Shown here piece after piece: positions 34,663 through 42,495 of a stretch of 64,000 nucleotides of DNA. Positions within the stretch are counted from its first letter, which is position 1, and the number at the start of each line of letters is the position of its first letter. This DNA is from HGM04593 sp045634365 (GTDB lineage: Bacteria > Bacteroidota > Bacteroidia > Bacteroidales > Bacteroidaceae): contig JAZRAC010000016.1 in assembly GCA_045634365.1 (NCBI GenBank), positions 85,150 through 149,149 of the forward strand, given 5' to 3'. Made by a program: the position numbers and the translations under genes. Below the pieces are notes generated by a model. The model did not search any database. It was not told the DNA's origin and was given only the letters and a program-made list of their open reading frames with translations.

Positions 34663-36066
34663 TTACTTTGCCTGACGTACATAGTGCATACCCGAAACAA
34701 TCTTTTTAGCTTTGGCTTTCAAGTATGTACCTTTCAAGTTGGGGTCTGCTTTAATCTCTTCACCCGATTTTGCTTCGCCTTCAATTTCAACTCCGGCTCC
34801 GTCGCGGTTATCCCAAATTTTCTCGGGAATAACTTTTGCCTTTTGAGTTGTTTTATAAGTGATGTTACCTTCGGCATCAGCTATAATTTCTACAATTTCA
34901 AATTTAGAATCCTCTTCAACGCCTTCATTTACACCAATCTGAGCGTAAACATCTTCGCCCTCTGTGTAAACAGGTGCAAGTGTCTTGAATACATCGTACT
35001 CTTTCTGCAATTTACCAATGGCAACATCTGTTGAGCGATTAACCGCACGTGCAACGAGTTGAAGTGATTTATCGTCCGATGAAACTGTGAGGCTGGCAGG
35101 TGCAAATTTAGAAGTTTGTCCTACGTATGTAATTTTATAAGATTTGTCCTTCATAAAGGCATCTACTGTTTCGGCTTTATCCCAAGCCAACATACCGAAT
35201 TTATTTTCATAAATATCTTTGTCCCATTCCAATTGGAAGAGATATGTTCTTGTATTTACAAAATAACCTTGGATTTTTGCAGCTTGTTTTTCAATTTCGC
35301 TGTTCAATTTTGCTGTTGCAATGTCAACAGCCTTCTTAACAAGGGGGTTATTGCCTGCCAAGTTTGCTTTTTCGGTAGCTGTTACAACTGCAAGTTGCAA
35401 GGGTACTACAATTTCAGAAATAATTTCTTGTGCCGATGTAAATTGGTAGCGTGTTACAACCAAGAAAGTACGTGGTACCATATCTACAATTGCAGCATCG
35501 GCCAATTTGTTCTTTCCACCTTCCATTTGCAACAATTCAGCTTTCTTCTCTGCTGTAAATCCGGAAAAACCACGCTCTTCAATGTTTTTGAAATCCAGAT
35601 ACAATCCATCGCGCTGTGTTTTAGAGATATTGAACCATTTTGCAATAATTTTATTTGCAATGTTGTTCTGTTCAAAATATTTCATACATTGTGCAATGTA
35701 TTCGGCTTGTGAAATGTTGGGCAATTCAATTCCCGATGCTTTTGCAACGCTGCTTGCTTTTGCAAGTAATTTTTCGGTATTTGTTTGATACTTCTCAATC
35801 TCCTCATTTGTTACACTGGGAAGATTTTTTGTGTTCAAAGAACGCAATCCGTCGATATTGTGGTCGTTGAACTTGTTGGGGATTGCTTTCTCGTTGAAGG
35901 TGTTTACAACGGTTTTCTTAATGTCGCCGGTGAGTGTCTTGTCGTTGGTGTCCAACATAATCATAGAGAGGGAGCTACGACGATACTCAAATTCATTAGA
36001 TTGAGCGTTTGCTGAAAAAACAGTTAAACCTGCAACAAAAACTGTAAATAATAATTTTTTATACAT
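34663..36066 (-). CDS. Exported protein of unknown function, cluster gene 1
   Basis: This is a 467-residue protein with a clear signal peptide (MYKKLLFTVFVAGLTVFSANAQ). Residues 23-60 hold EYRRSSLSMIMLDTNDK, a helical middle region follows, then a repeated-looking strand region (TRTYLFQLEWDKDIYE, KSYKITYVGQTSKF) and a C-terminal domain with EGEDVYAQIGVNEGVEEDSKFEI. That last part resembles the small beta-barrel seen in other bacterial envelope proteins. I do not recognise the family. It is the first gene of the cluster, downstream of a 433-bp spacer behind polA that should hold its promoter. Confidence 0.8.
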   Translation of the reverse strand: MYKKLLFTVFVAGLTVFSANAQSNEFEYRRSSLSMIMLDTNDKTLTGDIKKTVVNTFNEKAIPNKFNDHNIDGLRSLNTKNLPSVTNEEIEKYQTNTEKLLAKASSVAKASGIELPNISQAEYIAQCMKYFEQNNIANKIIAKWFNISKTQRDGLYLDFKNIEERGFSGFTAEKKAELLQMEGGKNKLADAAIVDMVPRTFLVVTRYQFTSAQEIISEIVVPLQLAVVTATEKANLAGNNPLVKKAVDIATAKLNSEIEKQAAKIQGYFVNTRTYLFQLEWDKDIYENKFGMLAWDKAETVDAFMKDKSYKITYVGQTSKFAPASLTVSSDDKSLQLVARAVNRSTDVAIGKLQKEYDVFKTLAPVYTEGEDVYAQIGVNEGVEEDSKFEIVEIIADAEGNITYKTTQKAKVIPEKIWDNRDGAGVEIEGEAKSGEEIKADPNLKGTYLKAKAKKIVSGMHYVRQAK

Positions 36067-36499
36067 AATTTAATTTATGTGCTTATTAACCCCACAGATA
36101 AGCGTGTTTTTCATAAATAAAAGTGATATACATAAAAAACAGTAGGAGTCAGTTGCAAAAATCTCTTTCTTGGGCATTTTTTGTATTGTTACCAAAATAG
36201 AAATAATTGTAAACGTTTTAATATGTATACCTTCGATCTTGTAATTTTAGGTTATAATTTTACAAATTATTTCCGTTTATTCTTGCCGGCAGTGCAAGTT
36301 CTAATATAAACTGCTGCAAAAACAAAACTGAAAACTTTTCAAAGGTAAAGTGTTTTAACTAATTTTACAAGTTTTTTATTGCTGATTTTGCTAATAGGGG
36401 GGGGTAATTTATTGATTATCAATATAGTACGGATGTGCTGTTTTTGATAGAAGAACCAACTTGTATCGTTTAGCGTCGTTAAATTATTTTTTTTTGCAA
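36067..36499. other. Gene-free spacer behind polA
   Basis: This AT-rich region separates polA from the four-gene exported cluster, both on the minus strand. It should contain the polA terminator and the cluster promoter. I see a G-run (eight Gs at about 36399-36406) but no clear consensus -7 box, hairpin or RNA gene. Confidence 0.4.
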
Positions 36500-39331
36500 C
36501 TAATGTGCCTCCAACCAATTGGCACCCCAGCCATAGTCGGCAATAAGAGGCACGCGCATGGTAAATGCTCGTTCCATTTCCTCTACCACAAGTGTTTGCA
36601 GGGCTTCTTTTTCTTCGGGAACCACGTTAAAGTTAAGTTCGTCGTGCACTTGCAGTATCATTGTGGAGCGCATCTGCTGCTCCTTCATACGGCGGTAAAT
36701 ATTTATCATTGCCACCTTTATAATATCGGCTGCACTGCCCTGTATGGGGGCATTAACGGCGTTTCGCTCGGCGTATCCTCGCACCACTGCGTTGTGCGAG
36801 TTTATGTCGGGCAGGAAGCGTTTGCGGTGGAATATTGTCTCCACATAGCCGTTGAGCTTTGCCTCTTGTTTACATTTTTCAATATATTCGGCCACCCCTT
36901 TGTAGGTGTCGAAATAGTTGTCGATGAGTACCTTTGCTTCGGGGCGGCTCACATTCATCCTCTCGGCAAGTCCAAAGACCGATATTCCGTATATAATACC
37001 GAAATTGGCAACTTTTGCTCGGCTGCGCTCCTCCTTTGTAACCTCTTCTATGGGCTTCTTGTATATTTTTGCGGCGGTGGCAGCGTGAATATCGTGCCCG
37101 CTGCAAAAGTCCTCAATCATATTCTTGTCGCCGCTCAGATGGGCCATTATGCGCAATTCTATCTGCGAATAGTCGACCGAGAGGAAGAGGCACCCATCGT
37201 CGGGGATAAAGGCCTTGCGAACCTCTTTTCCCTCTTCGTCGCGTATGGGTATATTTTGCAGATTGGGGTTGCTCGAACTTAATCGGCCGGTGGCTGTAAC
37301 AGTTTGGTTGTACGACGTGTGTATCTTCCCTGTGCGTGGGTTTACAAGGGTGGGCAGGCTGTCGATGTATGTGCTCAACAGTTTTTTAAGTCCGCGGTAT
37401 TGTAAAATATTTTTAACGATAGGGTGGCGATTTTGCAGCTGCGCAAGTACCTCCTCCGATGTTACGAATTGTCCTGTTTTTGTCTTTTTGGGCTTATCTA
37501 CAATTTTCAGTTTGCCAAAAAGTATGTCGCCCACCTGCTTGGGTGATGCTATATTAAACACTTCGCCGGCCTGTGCGAAAATTCCATTTTCAATCTCCTC
37601 CAAGCGTTTGCCAAGATGCATTGATGTTTCGCGCAGGGCACCACTGTCTATGCGTGCCCCATTGCGTTCCATATAGGCAAGCACGGGAATAAGCGGCATT
37701 TCTATATTGTAGAAAAGTTCCTCTATTCCCTCCTTTTTAATCTCCTGTTCCAAAATGTTTTTCAGGCGCAGGGTGATGTCGGCATCTTCGCAGGCATAAT
37801 CGCATACGAGGGTGGGGGAGAGGTCGCGCATATTCTTTTGGTTCTTTCCCTTCTCTCCAATAAGCTCGGTTATCTTAATTGTTTCGTAGTTCAGGTAAAT
37901 TTCGGCAAGATAGTCCATTCCGTGGTAAAGCTCGGGTTGCAGCACATAGTGTGCAATCATTGTGTCGAAAAGTTTTCCGCGCAACTCCACTCCGTAGTTG
38001 GCAAGCACGGTGAGGTCGTATTTTATATTCTGTCCCACCTTGCATATTTTTTCATCCTCTATGAGCGGGCGCAAAATTTCGAGCCGTTGCAGAGCTTCGC
38101 TCCTGTTGGCAGATATTGGAATGTAGACAGCCTCTCCCTCCTTCACCGAGAGTGAAATTCCCACAAGCTCGGCCTCCAAGGCGTTGGTGCTTGTTGTTTC
38201 TGTGTCAATGCACACAGTTTGGTAATTTTTTACAGCAGACAAAAAAGAGTGTATATCCTCTTCTGTATCAATAAGTTTATAGCTGTGTGGAGTGTCTTTT
38301 AAGCTCAAATGGCTCGATTTTTTTTCTTCGCCCTTACCTTCGGTGGCAAAAAAATCAAAGAGAAAGCCTTGTTGAGGCTCGTTTTTTTCGCTTTTCCCAC
38401 TTTTTCTCGTTGGGGCAGTTTCCGTAGTTTGCGCCGCCTCGTCGAAAAGCGATGGAGCGAAATTGTTTTTCTTCACCCTCTCTTTCAATGCCCGCAATTC
38501 GTAAAAGTCGAGTAGGCGAGTGAGCTCCTCCTCGTTTGCCGCCTCGCGTTTCAAAAGCTCCATATTAAGTTCTATGGGAACATCGGTCTTTATGGTTGCA
38601 AGGAATTTGCTGAAAAGTATCTTCTCGCGGTTCTCCTCTATTTTTGTTTTTAGTGCCCCTTTTAGTTTTTCGGTATTATCGAGCAGATTTTCTATACTGC
38701 CAAATTCGGCAATGAGTTTCTGTGCAGTTTTTTCACCCACGCCCGGGCAACCGGGAATATTGTCGCTTGCATCGCCCATCAATCCCAACAGGTCGATAAC
38801 CTGTGCGGTGCACTCAATTCCGAACTTCTCCTTTACACGTTCCACGCCCATTACCTCCAACTCCTTGTCGCCATACTTTGGGCGATATATAAAAACATTC
38901 TCCGAAACAAGCTGTCCGTAGTCCTTGTCGGGGGTCATCATATATGTAATAATTCCCCTTTTCTCCGCTTGTTTTGCCAATGTTCCCACCACATCATCGG
39001 CCTCAAAGCCGGGAACCTCGAATACAGGAATATTATAGGCTTTAAGAATCTCCTTTATCACCGGTACCGATTCGCGTATAACCTCGGGAGTCTCCTCGCG
39101 CTGCGCTTTATATTGCTCGTATGCTTCGTGACGAAAGGTCTTTCCTCTCGGGTCGAAGGCAACACCTATGTGCGTGGGTTGTTCCTTCTTTATAACATCT
39201 TCGAGCGTGTTTACAAAGCCCAGAATTGCCGATGTATTGAACCCTTTTGAGTTTATTCGGGGGTTCTTTATAAATGCGTAGTAGGCACGATAAATAAGTG
39301 CGTATGCGTCGAGTAAAAAGAGTTTTTCCAT
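36500..39331 (-). CDS. polA: DNA polymerase I
   Basis: PolA fills gaps and removes RNA primers during replication and repair. At 943 residues it has three domains: a 5'-3' exonuclease (residues 1-290, with LLDAYALIYRAYYAF and MGDASDNIPGCPGVGEKTA), a 3'-5' exonuclease (about 350-530) whose metal ligands are kept (CIDTETTSTNALEAELVG), so proofreading is probably active, and the polymerase (560-943) with SVDYSQIELRIMAHLSGD and the terminal QVHDELNF. It is a single-gene unit on the minus strand. Confidence 0.97.
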   Translation of the reverse strand: MEKLFLLDAYALIYRAYYAFIKNPRINSKGFNTSAILGFVNTLEDVIKKEQPTHIGVAFDPRGKTFRHEAYEQYKAQREETPEVIRESVPVIKEILKAYNIPVFEVPGFEADDVVGTLAKQAEKRGIITYMMTPDKDYGQLVSENVFIYRPKYGDKELEVMGVERVKEKFGIECTAQVIDLLGLMGDASDNIPGCPGVGEKTAQKLIAEFGSIENLLDNTEKLKGALKTKIEENREKILFSKFLATIKTDVPIELNMELLKREAANEEELTRLLDFYELRALKERVKKNNFAPSLFDEAAQTTETAPTRKSGKSEKNEPQQGFLFDFFATEGKGEEKKSSHLSLKDTPHSYKLIDTEEDIHSFLSAVKNYQTVCIDTETTSTNALEAELVGISLSVKEGEAVYIPISANRSEALQRLEILRPLIEDEKICKVGQNIKYDLTVLANYGVELRGKLFDTMIAHYVLQPELYHGMDYLAEIYLNYETIKITELIGEKGKNQKNMRDLSPTLVCDYACEDADITLRLKNILEQEIKKEGIEELFYNIEMPLIPVLAYMERNGARIDSGALRETSMHLGKRLEEIENGIFAQAGEVFNIASPKQVGDILFGKLKIVDKPKKTKTGQFVTSEEVLAQLQNRHPIVKNILQYRGLKKLLSTYIDSLPTLVNPRTGKIHTSYNQTVTATGRLSSSNPNLQNIPIRDEEGKEVRKAFIPDDGCLFLSVDYSQIELRIMAHLSGDKNMIEDFCSGHDIHAATAAKIYKKPIEEVTKEERSRAKVANFGIIYGISVFGLAERMNVSRPEAKVLIDNYFDTYKGVAEYIEKCKQEAKLNGYVETIFHRKRFLPDINSHNAVVRGYAERNAVNAPIQGSAADIIKVAMINIYRRMKEQQMRSTMILQVHDELNFNVVPEEKEALQTLVVEEMERAFTMRVPLIADYGWGANWLEAH

Positions 39332-39395
39332 TTTTAATAAACAATTACCGAATGTAAAAATACAAAAATTATGCTACCAACCATATTCTTTTTAT

Positions 39396-39403
39396 TACTT
39401 TTG
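39396..39403 (+). promoter_or_regulatory. -7 box of the polyprenyl synthase gene
   Basis: TACTTTTG matches TAnnTTTG exactly and lies 63 bp upstream of the ATG at 39467. The leader carries a TTGCACTTGTTGCAGTGCAA inverted repeat at about 39424-39443. Confidence 0.45.
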
Positions 39404-39466
39404 CATTGTAAATGTAAAAACGGTTGCACTTGTTGCAGTGCAACGGTGAATAAATAAATATTGTCG

Positions 39467-40441
39467 ATGGATTTTAAAAAAGCCATACAGGCTCCCATAA
39501 AACAGGAATTGGATGTTTTTAAGGAGTATTACAATGCTCAACTTGTCAGCGAAATTTCGCTGTTGGGTTCGGCATTGGGCAGTGTGGCCTCGTCGGTGGG
39601 CAAGATGATGCGTCCCATTCTGCTCCTGCTCGCGTCGCGTGCTTGCGGTAATATTTCGCAAGAGACCTACGCAGCGGCGGCCTCTTTGGAACTGTTGCAC
39701 ACGGCAAGCCTGCTTCACGACGATGTTGTCGATGAGAGTAATATGCGTCGAGGCAATCCCTCTATCAATGCCCTTTATGGCAATAGGGTGGCAATACTCA
39801 CCGGTGATTATCTTTTTTCGCTTGCTCTTAACAATGCGGCAAAAACAAAAAACATCGAAGTAATCGAGCAATTATCGTTGCTCGGGTGCGCCTTGTCGGG
39901 TGGCGAGATTATGCAGTTGCAGGCCCAGAATAGCGGTGCTTACGACGAAGAGAGCTACTATAATATAATAAAAGGGAAGACCGCTTCGCTGTTTGCCTCT
40001 TGTGCCTATATTGGTGCTCTTTCGGCGGGAGCTTCGCGGGATATTGCTCTCCGTTTCCGCACTTTCGGCGAGATTGTGGGCCTTTGCTTCCAGATAAAGG
40101 ACGATATTTTCGATTATTATACCTGCGACATTGGTAAGCCCACGGGCAGTGATATGCGTGAGGGCAAGATAACATTGCCGGCATTGTATGTACTGCGCAC
40201 TTTGCAATCCCCTTTCGTTACAGCTATAAACGAGAAGCTTGCATTAGGAAAAGAGCTAGATGAAAAGGAGATAGAATCACTTATTGAATTGTCGAAAAGT
40301 GCCGGTGGGGTGGAGTATGCAACATCAAAGATTGAGCAATTGCGTGCCGATGCGCTTGCGGCCTTGCCTTCGGGAATTCCGGCTGATTGCCACGAGGCTT
40401 TGGTTGCTTATATGGATTATGTGATTAAGAGAGAAATATAA
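39467..40441 (+). CDS. Polyprenyl diphosphate synthase
   Basis: This all-trans prenyltransferase elongates isoprenoid chains from isopentenyl diphosphate, probably for the menaquinone side chain. The ATG at 39467 gives 324 residues; a TTG two codons earlier is also in frame but less likely. Both aspartate-rich motifs are intact: the first in LLHDDVVDESNMRRG (DDxxD) and the second in FQIKDDIFDYY. The length is that of long-chain (octaprenyl/heptaprenyl) synthases; product length is not deducible. It is monocistronic, followed by two palindromic elements. Confidence 0.92.
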   Translation: MDFKKAIQAPIKQELDVFKEYYNAQLVSEISLLGSALGSVASSVGKMMRPILLLLASRACGNISQETYAAAASLELLHTASLLHDDVVDESNMRRGNPSINALYGNRVAILTGDYLFSLALNNAAKTKNIEVIEQLSLLGCALSGGEIMQLQAQNSGAYDEESYYNIIKGKTASLFASCAYIGALSAGASRDIALRFRTFGEIVGLCFQIKDDIFDYYTCDIGKPTGSDMREGKITLPALYVLRTLQSPFVTAINEKLALGKELDEKEIESLIELSKSAGGVEYATSKIEQLRADALAALPSGIPADCHEALVAYMDYVIKREI

Positions 40442-40560
40442 GAAGATAACTAAAAAGTGTAATTTCTGCGTTACGCTTGCCTTCAAAATCCTCATTTACG
40501 CTTAGTAAACTTCGGTTTTTCAGGCTGCGCAAGCCTTGAACTACATCTTTTTATTCATCT
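40442..40560. repeat. Imperfect ~120-bp palindrome
   Basis: The left half (AAGATAACTAAAAAGTGTAA, then TGCGTTACGCTTGCCTTCAAAA) is an imperfect inverted copy of the right half (TTTTTCAGGCTGCGCAAGCC, then ACATCTTTTTATTCATCTC), so the whole can fold into one long stem. It follows directly on the prenyl synthase stop codon. It may act as a terminator, or be a small non-autonomous element. Confidence 0.55.
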
Positions 40561-40610
40561 CCTACACAAAAGAGACCGCTAAAAAATACCTTTTAGTCGG
40601 CCTCATAAAA

Positions 40611-40718
40611 TTAAGGGGCTGACCCAAAAGTAATATATACAAAGTAAACACCCTCGCCAGAGTATATTCTAGCGAGGGTGTAATGTCTTAAAAAGGGACT
40701 TTTGAGTCATCCTCTTAA
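40611..40718. repeat. MITE-like element with 21-bp terminal inverted repeats
   Basis: The ends, 40611-40631 and 40698-40718, match as inverted repeats at 18 of 21 positions, starting with TTAAG. The middle holds a hairpin of CACCCTCGC (40649-40657) and GCGAGGGTG (40672-40680). There is no coding capacity. The structure, 108 bp in all, is that of a miniature inverted-repeat element or the joined ends of an insertion sequence. Confidence 0.7.
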
Positions 40719-40738
40719 TTTATAGTATATTCAATTGT

Positions 40739-41674
40739 TTAGAAAAATTTTGTCTCCTTGCCAACAATTTCGCTTAAACAGAGATTGGCAAGGCGGCTGG
40801 TACCCAAACGGAACAGTTTGTTTGTGAGCCACTCTTCGCCCAACAGCTCTTTTACTATTGTATAATAAACGAGTGCATCGTGTACGGTGTTAATGCCTCC
40901 TGCGGGTTTAAAGCCAATTTTGCGGCCGGTCTTTTGGTAATACTCCTTAATGGTGCTACACATTACGTATGCAGCCTCGGGGGTGGCAGCAGGCGACTCT
41001 TTTCCTGTGGATGTCTTTATAAAATCGGCACCAGAATAAATCGATAAAATCGATGCTTTTTTAATATTCTCGGCACTCTGCAATGCTCCTGTTTCGAGTA
41101 TTACCTTCAAGTGTTTGTCGCCGCATACATTTTTTAACTCTTGTATTTCGTCGCACACGCCCTCATAGTCGCCCGACAGGAATTTTCCCACGCTCAACAC
41201 AATATCAATTTCTGTTGCGCCATCGTGTATGGCCATAGCTGTTTCGGCCACTTTTATCTCCTGAAATGTCTGTGACGAAGGGAAGCCGCCCGATACGCAG
41301 GCAATTCCAACCTCGTCCTCTTCCAATGTCTGGCTCACAATCTGTGCAAAATTGGGGTACACGCATATTGCGGCAACATTGTCAAGTTCGGGGTACTCCT
41401 TGCCGAATTGGTTAACTTTCTCGGTAAATTTAAGAACGCTCTCCTCGCTGTCGGTACACTTCAATGTGGTGAGGTCTATGCAGTTGAAAAGGAACTTTTT
41501 TACTTCGAGTGTGTTGTTTCCTTCCACCTTTTCATCGATAAGTTTTTTAACAGCTTCTGCAATGTCGCAGTCGCAAGGTGCCGGAACATATTCGCTCAAT
41601 ACAAAATCGTACTTGCTCTCTTCTTCTATGTGGTGCTTGTGCTCTCCGCATCCACAGTTACATTTTTCGCTCAT
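40739..41674 (-). CDS. deoC: Deoxyribose-phosphate aldolase
   Basis: DeoC cleaves 2-deoxyribose-5-phosphate to glyceraldehyde-3-phosphate and acetaldehyde in deoxynucleoside breakdown. It has 311 residues, against about 220-260 for the simplest members. The Schiff-base lysine is in GADFIKTSTGK, and the barrel segments EIDIVLSVGKFLSGDYEG, KVILETGAL and GFKPAGGI are conserved. The N-terminal 25 residues are unusual: a Cys/His cluster (KCNCGCGEHKHH) that could bind metal. It overlaps the MazG-like gene by 4 bp and ends the mnmG-apt-uvrC-dtd-mazG-deoC run. Confidence 0.94.
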   Translation of the reverse strand: MSEKCNCGCGEHKHHIEEESKYDFVLSEYVPAPCDCDIAEAVKKLIDEKVEGNNTLEVKKFLFNCIDLTTLKCTDSEESVLKFTEKVNQFGKEYPELDNVAAICVYPNFAQIVSQTLEEDEVGIACVSGGFPSSQTFQEIKVAETAMAIHDGATEIDIVLSVGKFLSGDYEGVCDEIQELKNVCGDKHLKVILETGALQSAENIKKASILSIYSGADFIKTSTGKESPAATPEAAYVMCSTIKEYYQKTGRKIGFKPAGGINTVHDALVYYTIVKELLGEEWLTNKLFRLGTSRLANLCLSEIVGKETKFF

Positions 41675-42000
41675 CGCTCTATAAGTTTAGGGTTATTTAT
41701 ATGTCTTTTATTATCTCTTTTACTCTTTTTATCGAAGTTTTTTTGCAGGGCCTCTGTAAGGTCGGTACCCGTTTGATTGGCTATGCAGATGAGCACCCAC
41801 AGTACGTCGGCAAGCTCGTCGGCAAGGTCCTGTTTCTCTCCTTCTTTAAAGGATTGTTCACCGTATCGGCGTGCCATAATGCGTGCAACCTCGCCCACCT
41901 CCTCGGCAAGTATGGCGGTGTTGGTAAGCTCGTTGAAGTAGCGCACTCCATACTCTTTTATCCAAGAGTCCACCCTCTCTTGTGCCTCTTTTATAGTCAT
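41671..42000 (-). CDS. MazG-like nucleotide pyrophosphohydrolase
   Basis: This is a 109-residue all-alpha NTP pyrophosphatase. The EExGEvARxxxR-type metal-binding helix is visible as AEEVGEVARIMARRYGEQ, and the second acidic helix as DLADELADVLWVLICIANQTG. Members of this size remove non-canonical or damaged nucleotides. It starts 1 bp after dtd and overlaps deoC by 4 bp, so translation of the three is probably coupled. The exact substrate is unknown. Confidence 0.88.
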   Translation of the reverse strand: MTIKEAQERVDSWIKEYGVRYFNELTNTAILAEEVGEVARIMARRYGEQSFKEGEKQDLADELADVLWVLICIANQTGTDLTEALQKNFDKKSKRDNKRHINNPKLIER

Positions 42001-42001
42001 T

Positions 42002-42454
42002 TTATTCTCTGTTTTTAGAGTCTATATATATAGTAACAGGCCCGTCATTAATTAGTTCAACCTTCATATCAGCACCGAAAATCCCTCTTTTAATCGGCCT
42101 GTTGGCGGCAATCTCAATTTCTGTGCAGAATTGCTCGTAGAGGGGTATCGATATTTCGGGCTTTGCTGCTTTTATGTACGATGGGCGGTTGCCTTTTTTG
42201 GTCGATGCCATCAGGGTAAATTGGCTCACCGCTAGTATCTCACCGCCAACATCTGCTACCGACAGGTTCATCACCCCATTCTCGTCGTCGAAGAGGCGTA
42301 TGTTGGCTATCTTCTTGGTGAGCCACTCAATATCTTCGTCATTATCCTGTTCGCAAATGCCGACAAATACCAATAATCCTCTGCCAATCAGTGAAATAAC
42401 CTCATTGTCTACGGTTACCGACGCTCTTTTTACTCTCTGTATCAGTACTCTCAT
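42002..42454 (-). CDS. dtd: D-aminoacyl-tRNA deacylase
   Basis: Dtd removes D-amino acids (and glycine) wrongly attached to tRNA. The ATG at 42454 (MRVLIQRVKRASVTVDN) gives 150 residues, the family length; the 8 extra upstream codons run into the promoter and are left out. The catalytic SQFTLMA segment and the C-terminal GPVTIYID cross-subunit Gly-Pro motif are present. A -7 box TAACTTTG (minus) lies at 42476-42483, between uvrC and dtd, giving dtd-mazG-deoC a promoter of its own. Confidence 0.95.
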   Translation of the reverse strand: MRVLIQRVKRASVTVDNEVISLIGRGLLVFVGICEQDNDEDIEWLTKKIANIRLFDDENGVMNLSVADVGGEILAVSQFTLMASTKKGNRPSYIKAAKPEISIPLYEQFCTEIEIAANRPIKRGIFGADMKVELINDGPVTIYIDSKNRE

Positions 42455-42475
42455 AATTCTCTTTTGTTCCAATCG

Positions 42476-42483
42476 CAAAGTTA
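42476..42483 (-). promoter_or_regulatory. Internal -7 box in front of dtd
   Basis: Minus strand TAACTTTG, an exact TAnnTTTG match, 21 bp upstream of the dtd start and just after the uvrC stop. Confidence 0.5.
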
Positions 42484-42495
42484 GGAAAAAAATCC

